Counted from the first letter of the stretch, positions 50,086-58,983 are shown. The stretch: 64,000 bases of DNA from Mesorhizobium carmichaelinearum (GCF_900199455.1 NZ_FZQR01000012.1:62001-126000), one strand, 5' to 3'. Program-made: numbers and translations. The notes: generated by a model not told the origin, from the letters alone.

Positions 50086-50553
50086 TCAGTAATGCGCGTA
50101 GCCGCTCAACGGGCATTTCTGAGAAGCGGGAACCTGGAAAGTGCCGTCAATACCGCTGCAATTGCGGAATCTGGGGTTCTGCGGTGGCGGTTTAATCGCC
50201 TTTCGCTTGCCCTCGATGACCGTCGGGACTCCGGACCCTTGCGCGTAACCGCTCAACGGGCAGTTCTGGGAAACGGGAATCTGGAAGGGGCCATCAAAAC
50301 TTTTGCAGGTACGGAATTTGGGGTTCTGCGGCGCCGGTTTAAGAACCCTTGGCTTGCCCTCGATGACCGTCGGGACTCCGGACCCTTGTGCGTAGCCGCT
50401 CAATGGGCAGTTCTGGGAAGCGGGAATCTGGAAGGGGCCGTCAAAACTTTTGCAGGTGCGGAACCTGGATGTCTGAGCCGCCTGGGCTTGCGTGGATTGG
50501 CACCCGGCAAAGGCAGCGACTACCGCAAGCAGAAGAAAAATTCCATTTTTCAC
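50086..50553 (-). CDS. lipoprotein with three 50-residue Cys-pair repeats
   Basis: 155 residues from a GTG at 50553 (GGGGGA 8 nt upstream). A lipoprotein signal ends VVAAFAGC. Three tandem repeats follow: RFRTCKSFDGPFQIPASQNC (start of unit 1), each with two Cys 15 residues apart, PLSGYAQGSGVPTVIEGK, and a Pro/Lys/Gln linker. The third is shortened to 26 residues and ends at the stop. The 150-bp DNA units at 50466-50317 and 50316-50167 are nearly identical, implying recent duplication. Function unknown. Confidence 0.8.
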   Translation of the reverse strand: MKNGIFLLLAVVAAFAGCQSTQAQAAQTSRFRTCKSFDGPFQIPASQNCPLSGYAQGSGVPTVIEGKPRVLKPAPQNPKFRTCKSFDGPFQIPVSQNCPLSGYAQGSGVPTVIEGKRKAIKPPPQNPRFRNCSGIDGTFQVPASQKCPLSGYAHY

Positions 50554-50655
50554 TGTAAAATCCCCCAACCCCGCAAGAAAAATAAGATGAAACCACCGAA
50601 AGGTCAAACAGGAAACGATCTGAAGGTGGTCCCTATATATTAGATGAACCAAATT

Positions 50656-50679
50656 AAACCCGGCGTCTCCGCCGGGTTT
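50656..50679 (-). terminator. intrinsic terminator of argG
   Basis: AAACCCGGCG, TCTC, CGCCGGGTTT: perfect 10-bp stem located 50 nt beyond the argG stop on the minus strand, followed there by TTTAATTT. Confidence 0.85.
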
Positions 50680-50731
50680 CCTAAGGCATTTTCAGTATTG
50701 ATGGAGCCAGCCTAAGGCCGTTGTCTGGACA

Positions 50732-51955
50732 TCAGACCTTGCGGTTGCGTGCCGCCAGCGTGCGCAGCCTCAGCGCGTTGAGGCGGATGAAGCCGGCGGC
50801 GTCCTTCTGGTCGTAGGCGCCGCGATCGTCCTCGAAGGTGACCAGCGCGTCGGAATAGAGCGTCTTCTTCGACTTGCGGCCGGTGACCATGACATTGCCC
50901 TTGTAGAGCTTCAGCCGCACCGTGCCTTCGACGTCTTCCTGACTCTTGTCGATCATCGCCTGCAGCATCAGCCGCTCGGGCGAGAACCAGAAGCCATTGT
51001 AGATGAGCTCGGCATAGCGCGGCATGAACTCGTCCTTGAGATGCGCGGCACCGCGGTCGAGCGTGATCGATTCGATGGCGCGGTGGGCCACGATCAGGAT
51101 GGCGCCGCCGGGCGTTTCGTAGACACCGCGCGACTTCATGCCGACGAAGCGGTTCTCGACCAGGTCGAGCCGGCCGATGCCATTGTCGCGGCCGAGATCG
51201 TTGAGCGCGGCCAGCATGGTCGCCGGCGACAGCTTCTTGCCGTTGAGCGCTACGGGATCGCCCTTCAGGAATTCGATCTCGATCTCGGTGACCTTGTCCG
51301 GCGCATCCATCGGCGAAACGGTGCGCTGGTGGACGAATTCCGGCGGCTCGCTCCACGGATCTTCGAGAACCTTGCCCTCGGAAGAGGAGTGCAGCAGGTT
51401 GGCGTCGACCGAGAACGGCGCCTCGCCGCGTTTGTCCTTGGCCACCGGGATCTGGTGCTGCTCGGCGAAGTTGATCAGGTCGGTGCGCGACTTGAACGAC
51501 CAGTCGCGCCACGGCGCGATGACCTTGATGTCGGGGTTGAGCGCATAGGCCGAAAGCTCGAAACGGACCTGGTCGTTGCCCTTGCCGGTGGCGCCATGCG
51601 CGATCGCATCGGCGCCGGTCTCCTTGGCGATCTCGACGAGGTGCTTGGAGATCAGCGGCCGCGCGATCGAGGTTCCCAGCAGATAGGTGCCTTCATAGAC
51701 GGTGTTGGCGCGAAACATCGGGAAGACGAAGTCGGAGACGAATTCCTCGCGCACGTCGACGATGCGGATGTCCTTGATGCCCATCATCTCGGCTTTCTGG
51801 CGCGCCGGCTCCAGTTCGCCGCCCTGGCCGAGATCGGCGGTGAAGGTGACGACTTCGGCGCCGAGCTCGGTCTGCAGCCATTTCAGAATGATGGATGTGT
51901 CGAGACCGCCGGAATAGGCGAGCACGACCTTCTTGACGTCTTTGGTCTTGGACAT
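50732..51955 (-). CDS. argG: argininosuccinate synthase
   Basis: 407 residues, the usual length. ArgG joins citrulline and aspartate with ATP in arginine synthesis. MSKTKDVKKVVLAYSGGLDTSIILKWLQ holds the PP-loop S-G-G-x-D-[TS]-S; GADAIAHGATGKGNDQVRFE and WSFKSRTDLINFAEQH follow, then the C-terminal multimerisation region. The ATG at 51955 is 10 nt after GGAGCAGG. Monocistronic with its own terminator. Confidence 0.97.
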   Translation of the reverse strand: MSKTKDVKKVVLAYSGGLDTSIILKWLQTELGAEVVTFTADLGQGGELEPARQKAEMMGIKDIRIVDVREEFVSDFVFPMFRANTVYEGTYLLGTSIARPLISKHLVEIAKETGADAIAHGATGKGNDQVRFELSAYALNPDIKVIAPWRDWSFKSRTDLINFAEQHQIPVAKDKRGEAPFSVDANLLHSSSEGKVLEDPWSEPPEFVHQRTVSPMDAPDKVTEIEIEFLKGDPVALNGKKLSPATMLAALNDLGRDNGIGRLDLVENRFVGMKSRGVYETPGGAILIVAHRAIESITLDRGAAHLKDEFMPRYAELIYNGFWFSPERLMLQAMIDKSQEDVEGTVRLKLYKGNVMVTGRKSKKTLYSDALVTFEDDRGAYDQKDAAGFIRLNALRLRTLAARNRKV

Positions 51956-52363
51956 TTCCTGCTCCGTCGGATGGGTGGACGCCTGGGCAAGGACGTCACG
52001 GATTGTCGGAGCGCCTTTTAGCAGGAACGGCAAAGCGAGCAAGCACGCGCGGCGCCAGACTGCTGATCCAGCGCGCGGCAGGCGGCGATCCATCTCTTTG
52101 TTGGGGCGTAATCTCTGGACAAACCGAAATCATCCGTCCGAAAAAACCGGTTCCAACTTTCCGCTGGCGTGGTCTTTCGGTTCGGGATCATGCTCCTGGG
52201 GAAACAACCTGCTACAATCATGGGCTGCATTTTTGCCGAGGATTTAAGCAAGTTTTCATGTCCTGCCGCTAAACCAGCGAGACAGAGCTGCGCCGGCCAT
52301 GCAACCTGCCGATGCAGCTTTTGCCTGCTCATTGCGGGTGTCCTCAGGCTTGGACCATTCTTG

Positions 52364-54440
52364 ATGCGCGTTATATCATGCATCGTCACGGAGCATAATC
52401 TGTGGCTTGTCCTGCTGGCGGCGCTGATGTGCGTCACCGGCTGCTGGGTAACGATCGGTCTCCTGGATCGCGCCAGGAAAACCGTCGGCGTGCAGATGCG
52501 GGGATGGCTGTTCCTGACCGCGGTCGCCGCCGGTTCCTCGATCTGGTGCACGCATTTCATCGCCATGCTGGCCTATCAGCCCGGCGCGCCGATCACCTTC
52601 GATCCGGCGCTCACCATGATCTCCCTGGTCATCGCCATGGTCGGAACCGGGGCGGGCTTCGGCCTTGCCCTGGACAAGAGCCGCGGCCTGGCGCCGGAAT
52701 GGGGCGGCTGTGCCGTCGGACTGGCGATTTCGGCCATGCACTATACCGGGATGATGGCCTATCACGTGGCCGGCATCGTCGAATGGGACGCCCGCTATGT
52801 CGTCGCTTCGGTGCTGATCGCGATGGCATTCTCGGCCGTGGCGGTCGGCCATGCGGTGCGCCGGCCTTACCGCTGGTCGCATTATCTCGGCATCGGGCTT
52901 CTGGTGCTGGCGATCGTTGGCCTGCATTTCACGGCGATGGCGGCGGTGGCGGTGACGCCGCTCTCCTTCATCACCACGGGCACCAATCCCGATATTCTCG
53001 AAGCGATGGCCGTCGCGGTTGCGGTCGTCGGCCTGATCGTCGCGGCCACCGGCTTCGCCAGCTACCTGATCGACGAGCGTGGCCGGCTCGAGAGCTTCGA
53101 GCGGCTGCAGCATCTTGCCCTCAACGACGCGCTCACCGGCCTTGCCAACCGGGTCTCCTTCAACGACCGCCTCGACCACGAGATCGAGCGGGCGCGCGAG
53201 GGTGAGGAGACGATGACCGCCGTCATCGTCATCGATCTCGACCGTTTCAAGGAAATCAACGATCTCAGGGGACACGCCGCCGGCGACCAGGCGCTCAAGA
53301 TCATTGCGCGCAGGCTGGCGAAGCTGACCGGCGACGGCGAGTTCGTCGCCCGGCTCGGCGGCGACGAATTTGCCGCCATCAAGCGCTTCAGGGACCAGAA
53401 CGACCTGCTCGGCCTGGTGTCGCGGCTGGAAAAATCGTTGTTCGAGCCGCTGCAGATCGACGATTTCGAGACGATCACCGGCGCCAGCATCGGCGTCGCC
53501 GTCTATCCGCGCGACGGGGCCGACCAAGAGAGGCTGGTCAGCAATGCGGATCTGGCCATGTACCGCGCCAAGAATGACGTGACGCGGGCCGTCTGCTTCT
53601 ACGAATCGGCCATGGACGAGACGGCGCGGGCGCGCCGGGCGCTCGCCACCGACCTTCGCCTGGCGATCGAGCGCGGCGAGCTCGCTGCACTATCAGGTGC
53701 AGACCTCGGTTCAGACCGGCGCCACCTGCGGCTATGAGGCGTTGCTGCGCTGGACCCATCCAGTGCACGGCATGGTCCCGCCCGCCGAATTCATTCCGAT
53801 CGCCGAGGAGAATGGCTCCATCCTGGCGATCGGCGAATGGGTGCTGCGCACTGCATGCCGCCAGGCGGCCTCCTGGGACAATGGCCACAAGATCGCGGTC
53901 AATCTATCGCCGGTGCAGTTCGCCCATGCCGATCTCGCCAAGCTCGTCCATCAGATCCTGGTCGAGACCGGCCTGTCGCCGAAGCGTCTCGAGCTCGAGC
54001 TGACCGAATCGACGATCGTCGCCGACAAGGTGCGCACGCTGCACGTGCTGCGCCAGATCAAGGCGCTCGGCGTGACGATCGCGATCGACGATTTCGGCAC
54101 CGGTTATTCCTCGCTCGACACGCTGCGCTCGTTCCCGTTCGACAAGATCAAGCTCGACCGCTCCTTCATGGCCGATGTCGAACGCAGCCCGCAGGCCAAG
54201 GCAATCATCCGCGCCGTGCTGACACTGGGGCGCAGCCTCGACATTCCCGTGCTCGCCGAAGGCGTCGAGACCCATGTCCAGCTCACCATCCTGCAGGTCG
54301 AAGGCTGCAACGAGGCGCAAGGCTATTTCCTTGGCCGCCCCAAGCCGATCGATCAGATCCTGCTCATCGGGGGTCCTGTTCCCCAGGACGCCCCGCCCAC
54401 CTTCGAGGAACCTGTCAGGGTGCTGGCTGCCGCCGGCTGA
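52364..54440 (+). pseudogene. MHYT-GGDEF-EAL protein interrupted by a frameshift
   Basis: A membrane-bound cyclic-di-GMP enzyme. The first frame (from the ATG at 52364) has an MHYT sensor domain with CTHFIAML, SAMHYTGMMAY and GLHFTAMAA, then a GGDEF domain with DRFKEINDLRGHAAGDQALK and RLGGDEFA. It loses homology at RLAIERGEL (about 53688) and stops at 53737. The EAL domain continues in another frame: LHYQVQTSVQTGATCGYEALLRW, ELELTESTIV, DDFGTGYSS and LAEGVETHVQ, to 54440. One inserted or two deleted bases fuse the two. The 408 bases before it hold no gene, only a partial family F repeat. Confidence 0.88.
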
Positions 54441-54597
54441 CGCTCTCGTCTCGCCCTTTCCGAACGCCTTCGACATTGTGGTCTCCGCAACAAGCTGGAA
54501 ACTGTAGTGCCGAAGCGATTGCCATGCTGGACCACCGCTTCATCTGGCGCCGGCACAGCGCACCCTGTATAGGCTCGCGCGTTCCCCGGAGCCGCCC

Positions 54598-55239
54598 ATG
54601 TCCTTTATTCCCGACACCGCCACGCTGATCCAATTCGCCATCGCCACGGTCATCCTGGCGATCACGCCTGGGCCGGACATGACCTTGTTCGTCTCGCGCA
54701 CGCTGAGCCAGGGCCGCGCCACCGGGTTTGCCTCGATGGCCGGCGCGCTGTGCGGCACGCTGATCCACACCACGCTGGTGGTGGTCGGCGTCTCGGCGTT
54801 GATCGTCGCCTCGCCGATGGCCTTCTTCGTGCTGAAGATTTTTGGCGCCGGTTATCTCGTCTTCCTGGCCTGGCAGGCGATCGCCAAGGGCTCGGCGTTT
54901 TCGCCGGAGAAGAAGACAGGCCCGCAAATCTCGCTGTTGCGCAGCTGGGCGGCGGGGCTTGGCGTGAATTTGCTCAACCCGAAGATCATCCTGTTCTTCA
55001 TGACCTTCCTACCGCAGTTCGTCTCCGCGCATGATCCGCACGCGCCGGGCAAGCTGTTCTTCCTCGGGCTTATGTTCATCGTGCTGTCGATCCCGGTGAC
55101 GGCGCCGATGGTGCTGGCGGCGGAGAAATTTTCCGCGGCGATGAAGGCCAGCCCGCGCGTGACGCGGGTGGTCGACTATCTCTTCGCCGGCGTGTTCTCG
55201 GCCTTCGCGCTCAAGATCCTGACGGCCCAGGCGAAGTAG
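54598..55239 (+). CDS. LysE family translocator
   Basis: 213 residues, full length, with six hydrophobic segments. IQFAIATVILAITPGPDMTLFVSRTLSQGRATGFASMAGALCG is the LysE/RhtB N-terminus and LGVNLLNPKIILFFMTFLPQFV the conserved middle. It exports amino acids or analogues from the cytoplasm; the specific substrate is unknown. Compare the first LysE gene near 7.1 kb, which has a damaged 5' end; this one is intact. Confidence 0.93.
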   Translation: MSFIPDTATLIQFAIATVILAITPGPDMTLFVSRTLSQGRATGFASMAGALCGTLIHTTLVVVGVSALIVASPMAFFVLKIFGAGYLVFLAWQAIAKGSAFSPEKKTGPQISLLRSWAAGLGVNLLNPKIILFFMTFLPQFVSAHDPHAPGKLFFLGLMFIVLSIPVTAPMVLAAEKFSAAMKASPRVTRVVDYLFAGVFSAFALKILTAQAK

Positions 55240-55252
55240 GGTCTTTTCGTTT

Positions 55253-55301
55253 GACCATGATCTTTTCCGAAAACCGGCTTCCACTTTTCGGGATCATGGT
55301 C
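55253..55301. repeat. palindromic intergenic repeat, family F
   Basis: The ends GACCATGATC and GATCATGGTC are exact inverted copies; inside are TTTTCCGAAAACCGG and CCACTTTTCGG. This is a common rhizobial intergenic element. A partial relative occurs near 52.13-52.19 kb (CCGAAAAAACCGGTTCC... GGGATCATG). It lies between convergent LysE and membrane-protein genes. Confidence 0.82.
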
Positions 55302-55752
55302 TGGCCTCGTCTTTCCACCAGCTTCCGGCCCAGCGGCCGGCGCTCAGCCAGTAGAAGACGCCGCCGACCATGCCGCCGCCGATCACCGCCATGATGGCGC
55401 TGGTGTCGGTGACCGCGAAGGTGGACTCTTGGGCGTGGTCGACCAGGCCGAGGAAGACGGCTGCCACCACCGCGCCCGCCAGCGCATAGTACAGCCAGTC
55501 GCGCCGGCCGAGGATTTCGGCAAGCAGGATGACGATCACCGCCGGCAAGAAGGCGAAATAGGCGACGAACAAAGCGACGAAGGGTATCGAGAAATACAGC
55601 GAAGCCGTGGCCGTCGGGTGCGTGTGATCAGGCGTGTAGCCGAGCGAGGCCAGGAACAGGATGTTGAGGAAAGCGCTCGCCGCCAGCGAGGCGACGGCAT
55701 AGCCGAACAGGATCATGGCAAAGCGGACGAGATAGGAAACGATGCGGGTCAT
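55294..55752 (-). CDS. small four-helix membrane protein, paralogue 2
   Basis: 152 residues with four hydrophobic segments: FAMILFGYAVASLAASAFLNILFLASL, LYFSIPFVALFVAYFAFLPAVIVILLAE, WLYYALAGAVVAAVFLGLV and MAVIGGGMVGGVFYWLSAGRWAG. The last segment resembles that of the preceding gene product, so they look like tandem paralogues. ATG at 55752 overlaps the stop of the upstream gene (ATGA). No family recognised with certainty. Confidence 0.8.
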   Translation of the reverse strand: MTRIVSYLVRFAMILFGYAVASLAASAFLNILFLASLGYTPDHTHPTATASLYFSIPFVALFVAYFAFLPAVIVILLAEILGRRDWLYYALAGAVVAAVFLGLVDHAQESTFAVTDTSAIMAVIGGGMVGGVFYWLSAGRWAGSWWKDEARP

Positions 55753-56198
55753 CGGGGATTTCGCTTGGCAAGATGGCCTGACCTGCGCCCAGCCAGGAGC
55801 CAGTAGACCGAACCGGCGACGGTGCCGGCCGTGGCCAGGAATCCGAGAAAGCCCGGATTGAAAACAAAGCCTCCGGCCGAGCCCGGGACAAGAACGCCAA
55901 AGGCGATGGAGGTGACCGCCCCCATGACGGCGAAATAGAACCATCCCCGCAGCGCAAGCCATTCGGCGACCAGGATCGCCGGACCGACGATCAGCAGCGC
56001 GCAGACCGCCACGGTCAACACGGCGAGCGGGAAGGAACCCAGCCAGTCGAAGGTGTATACCATGGACCAGTTGCCGTATTCGATCCCTTCCAGAAGTGTG
56101 ATCAGCAGCACAGGCACCAGGATAGAGGTCAGCACGCCGGCGATATAACCGACGGCTATGATGGCGATGCGTTTGAGCCCGGCGACGAGACGGCTCAC
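55749..56198 (-). CDS. small four-helix membrane protein, paralogue 1
   Basis: 149 residues from a GTG at 56198 that overlaps the rlmN stop (GTGA). Segments: IAIIAVGYIAGVLTSILVPVLLITLLEG, SFPLAVLTVAVCALLIVGPAILVAEW, FYFAVMGAVTSIAFGVLV and FLGFLATAGTVAGSVYWLLAGRRSG. The end matches the pattern of the downstream gene product (GG-x-V-x-G-[SV]-x-YWL-[LS]-AGR). Coupled to rlmN; role unknown. Confidence 0.8.
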   Translation of the reverse strand: MSRLVAGLKRIAIIAVGYIAGVLTSILVPVLLITLLEGIEYGNWSMVYTFDWLGSFPLAVLTVAVCALLIVGPAILVAEWLALRGWFYFAVMGAVTSIAFGVLVPGSAGGFVFNPGFLGFLATAGTVAGSVYWLLAGRRSGHLAKRNPR

Positions 56199-57427
56199 GC
56201 CTCGCCGTGCCCCGCGATCATCATGGCTTCCAGCGCCAGCCGGTCGACTTTTCGCATGCGCTCGGATTCCGACTTCAGCTGGCCGCAGGCGGCGAGGATG
56301 TCGCGGCCGCGCGGCGTGCGGATCGGCGAGGCATAGCCGGCATTGTTGATGTAATCGGCGAATTTCTCGATCGTCTCCCAGTCCGAGCACTGGTAGTTGG
56401 TGCCGGGCCACGGGTTGAACGGGATCAGATTGATCTTGGCCGGAATGCCCTTGAGCAGCTTGATCAGGCCCTTGGCGTCCTCGATGGAATCGTTGACGTC
56501 CTTCAGCATCACATACTCGAAGGTGATGCGCTTGGCGTTCGACAGGCCGGGATAGGCGCGGCAGGCGGCGATCAGCTCTTTCAGCGGATACTTCTTGTTG
56601 ATCGGCACCAGCAAGTCGCGCAGATCGTCATTGGTGGCATGCAGCGAGATCGCCAGCATGACGCCGATCTCCTCGCCGGTGCGGAAAATCTCGGGCACGA
56701 CGCCGGAGGTCGACAGCGTGATGCGTCTTTTCGACAAGGAAAGCCCGTCGCCGTCGGAAGCGATCAGCAGCGCCTTCTTCACCGCCTCGAAATTGTAGAG
56801 CGGCTCGCCCATGCCCATCATGACGATGTTGGAGACCTTGCGGCCCTCGGCCGGCACGATGGCGCCGTCCGGCGTGTCGCGGTCGGGGAAGTCGCCAAGC
56901 CGGTCGCGAGCGGTGAGCAATTGCGCCAGGATTTCCTCGGCGGTGAGGTTGCGCACCAGCTTCTGCGTGCCGGTGTGGCAGAACGAGCAGGTCAGCGTGC
57001 AGCCAACCTGCGAGGAGATGCAGAGTGTGCCGCGGCCTTCCTCGGGAATGTAGACGGTCTCGATCTCGACGGGCCGGCCGGCGCCGCGCGGCGGAAAGCG
57101 GAACAGCCATTTGCGCGTGCCGTCGGAAGAAATCTGTTCCTCGACGATTTCGGGCCGGGCGACGGTAAAATGCTTGTCGAGCTCGGCGCGTAGATCCTTG
57201 GAGATGTTGAACATACCGGCAAAGTCGGAGACGCCGCGCACATACATCCAGTGCCAGAGCTGCTGGGCGCGCATCTTTGCCTGGCGCTCCGGAACGATGC
57301 CGGACGCGACCAGCGCCTCGCCGAGCTCGGCGCGGGTCAGGCCGATCAGCGACGGCTTCTCGGGCGTGGCGCGGGCGCGCAACGCGTCGCGGGCACCCTC
57401 AGTGGTGAGGTCGAAGGAAAGGGTCAT
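56195..57427 (-). CDS. rlmN: 23S rRNA (adenine2503-C2)/tRNA(adenine37-C2) methyltransferase
   Basis: 410 residues. RlmN is a radical-SAM enzyme that methylates A2503 of 23S rRNA and A37 of tRNAs. The iron-sulfur motif CTLTCSFC gives Cys143, Cys147 and Cys150 (C-x3-C-x2-C). NIVMMGMGEPLYNFEAVKKALLI and INLIPFNPWPGTNYQCSDWETIEKFADYINNAGYASPIRTPRGRDILAACGQL with the second catalytic Cys follow. Two small membrane genes overlap its 3' end. It is preceded by a 362-base interval (57428-57789) in which I see no gene. Confidence 0.97.
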   Translation of the reverse strand: MTLSFDLTTEGARDALRARATPEKPSLIGLTRAELGEALVASGIVPERQAKMRAQQLWHWMYVRGVSDFAGMFNISKDLRAELDKHFTVARPEIVEEQISSDGTRKWLFRFPPRGAGRPVEIETVYIPEEGRGTLCISSQVGCTLTCSFCHTGTQKLVRNLTAEEILAQLLTARDRLGDFPDRDTPDGAIVPAEGRKVSNIVMMGMGEPLYNFEAVKKALLIASDGDGLSLSKRRITLSTSGVVPEIFRTGEEIGVMLAISLHATNDDLRDLLVPINKKYPLKELIAACRAYPGLSNAKRITFEYVMLKDVNDSIEDAKGLIKLLKGIPAKINLIPFNPWPGTNYQCSDWETIEKFADYINNAGYASPIRTPRGRDILAACGQLKSESERMRKVDRLALEAMMIAGHGEA

Positions 57428-57789
57428 GGTCGCACTGATATAAGCTGTTTGCGGCCGATTTCATCCATCGTGCCGGGAACTGAAGCGCGGCGCATAGCAC
57501 AGGTTGAGGGCGGAGTCATGCGGTGGCGAACACAACCCCGAGTGGGCCGGCAGTGTTTCGATCGCGAATGTTCTGATCGACAGACGGTCTTTGCCGTTTA
57601 AACCGAGAGTTCATCGGACCAACCAGTTTGTCACACGATAACAGCCCGCTACGACCGGCTGGCAGCCTTGCACCCAATCTTCCCGCCACGCGCGAGCCGA
57701 TCACATAGTCGTGTTGACGTAACGATTCCCTTGCCGCCTTCGAAGGCTGAAGGGGGCAACCACGCCCTTGCAAAATGGGAGTATGCAGA

Positions 57790-58089
57790 ATGAACTCGAT
57801 CAAGCTCGCTGTCATTGCCGGCCTCGTCGGCTTGTCCACCCCGCAGGCTTTTGCCGAAGACGCAATGGGCACAATGACCATGATGAAAGGCGGGGAGGTG
57901 ATGGCAATCATGCCCGATGGACACATGGGAACCATGATGCCGGACGCAAAGATGGGCGCCGAGATGATGAAGATGGCAAAGCCGATCAAGCACTGCATGA
58001 TGATGATCACCGACGCCAAGGGCAAAGCCTACATGATCGATACGTCGACCAAGAAAGCCCAGGCCGAATGTGAAAAAATGGCCATGTGA
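57790..58089 (+). CDS. methionine-rich secreted protein
   Basis: 99 residues. Signal peptide SIKLAVIAGLVGLSTPQAFA, cleavage before EDAMG. The mature 77 residues contain 19 Met (about a quarter) in clusters such as GTMTMMKGG, HMGTMMPDAKMGAEMMKMAK and KHCMMMITDAK, plus two Cys and two His. Met clusters of this type bind Cu(I) or Ag(I) in periplasmic copper proteins. No copper operon is adjacent. GGGAG precedes the ATG. Metal binding is inferred from composition only. Confidence 0.72.
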   Translation: MNSIKLAVIAGLVGLSTPQAFAEDAMGTMTMMKGGEVMAIMPDGHMGTMMPDAKMGAEMMKMAKPIKHCMMMITDAKGKAYMIDTSTKKAQAECEKMAM

Positions 58090-58164
58090 AACCTGAATCT
58101 GTAGAGGCCGCTCCCGCCTGCAGGAGCCGGCGGGAGCATCCTGCGCGCAGATCACTGCCGCGGG

Positions 58165-58410
58165 CGCCAGGCCGGCGCGCTGCTCGGCATGGCCGGCTAT
58201 TTCGCCGGCGTCGTGCAGGCGCCGATGACGGCCTTCGTCATCATCCTGGAGATGACCGGCAATCACGACAATGTCATCGCGCTGATGCTGGCCTCGATGC
58301 TGGGCTACGGCACCGCACGCATGATCTCGCACGAGCCGCTCTATCACGCGCTGTCGCGGGTGTTCATCGCGGAGGCGATCCGGCGGCGGCGAGCGGAGGC
58401 AGCGCCGTAA
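58165..58410 (+). pseudogene. ClC chloride channel, C-terminal remnant
   Basis: About 80 codons: GALLGMAGYFAGVVQAPMTAFVIILEMTGNHDNVIALMLASMLGYGTARMISHEPLYHALSRVFIAEAIRRRRAEAAP. The GYFAGVVQAPMTAFVIILEMTG stretch is a conserved helix of ClC-type channels/transporters near their C-terminus. The rest (about 350 residues, including the GSGIP selectivity motif) is absent upstream, where the Met-rich gene lies. No start codon is suitably placed. It looks like the scar of a deletion. Confidence 0.72.
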
Positions 58411-58430
58411 CCAGTCCAGACCTGACAACA

Positions 58431-58457
58431 AAAAGGCCGGGCTTGTGGCCCGGCCTT
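58431..58457 (-). terminator. terminator of the IalB-like gene
   Basis: GGCCGGGC, TTGTG, GCCCGGCC with an adjoining A run on the plus strand (T run on the minus strand), 23 nt after the stop of the minus-strand gene. Confidence 0.85.
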
Positions 58458-58479
58458 CGGGTTCAAATGCGGCTTGTGC

Positions 58480-58983
58480 CTACTTGCACTTGGCGATCGA
58501 TGTCAGCGCAGCCGAAATGCCCTTCAGCGAGAAGACATAGGAGGTGGGATTGCCGCGGCCAGACTTCGCCGTCACCTTCATGTCGGTGCCGGTCTTCATG
58601 GCGGCGATCAGCACCGGTTCCTCGGCGGCGTTCTCGACCCAGGCCGACTTGCCTTTCGTGAACATCGAGAAGGACTTCTTGTCGATGGTGACGGTGGCCT
58701 TGGAGCCTTCCTGGAAATTGTAGCCGGCGATGAATTGCGGCTCGTAGGACACCTGCTGGCCGGGCCGCTGGCTGACGAAGAAGAACATGTCGCCATGGTC
58801 GAGCGTCGGCGGCTGCTTGTCGGTCGGCACGGTGAGCACGTAGCAGACCTTGCCGCCCGATGCCTGGTAGCTGTAGGTGCCCCAGGCATTGTGCTGGCCG
58901 ATCTTGGTCGCCTGCTGCGCCAGTGCCGGCGCCGCCGAGGCCGCCAGGATCAGGCTCGAAACGAGTGCTATCAATCCGCGCAT
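58480..58983 (-). CDS. invasion-associated locus B (IalB) family protein
   Basis: 167 residues. Signal peptide ALVSSLILAASAAPALA, then WGTYSYQASGGKVCYVLTVPTDKQPP, MFFFVSQRPGQQVSYEPQFIAGYNFQEGSKATVTID, MFTKGKSAWVENAAEEPVLIAAMKTG and a terminal Cys (IAKCK) that may pair with the internal Cys. This is the IalB-like periplasmic family, common in Rhizobiales and first named in Bartonella. The role in a non-pathogen is unknown. Confidence 0.9.
   Translation of the reverse strand: MRGLIALVSSLILAASAAPALAQQATKIGQHNAWGTYSYQASGGKVCYVLTVPTDKQPPTLDHGDMFFFVSQRPGQQVSYEPQFIAGYNFQEGSKATVTIDKKSFSMFTKGKSAWVENAAEEPVLIAAMKTGTDMKVTAKSGRGNPTSYVFSLKGISAALTSIAKCK

Noticed and set aside
50086..50553. CRISPR-like direct repeats
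   Set aside because: The 150-bp units are nearly identical along their whole length and in frame with a lipoprotein gene. There is no short repeat with unique spacers and no cas gene.
51956..52363. Small genes in the argG to MHYT interval
   Set aside because: The frames here are short, lack ribosome-binding sites and cover a partial family F repeat; I see no gene.
57516..58431. Minus-strand frames of 169 and 260 codons opposite the Met-rich gene
   Set aside because: Their sequence is the complement of Met codons (His-rich) with no family resemblance, and the plus-strand gene has a signal peptide and a ribosome-binding site.
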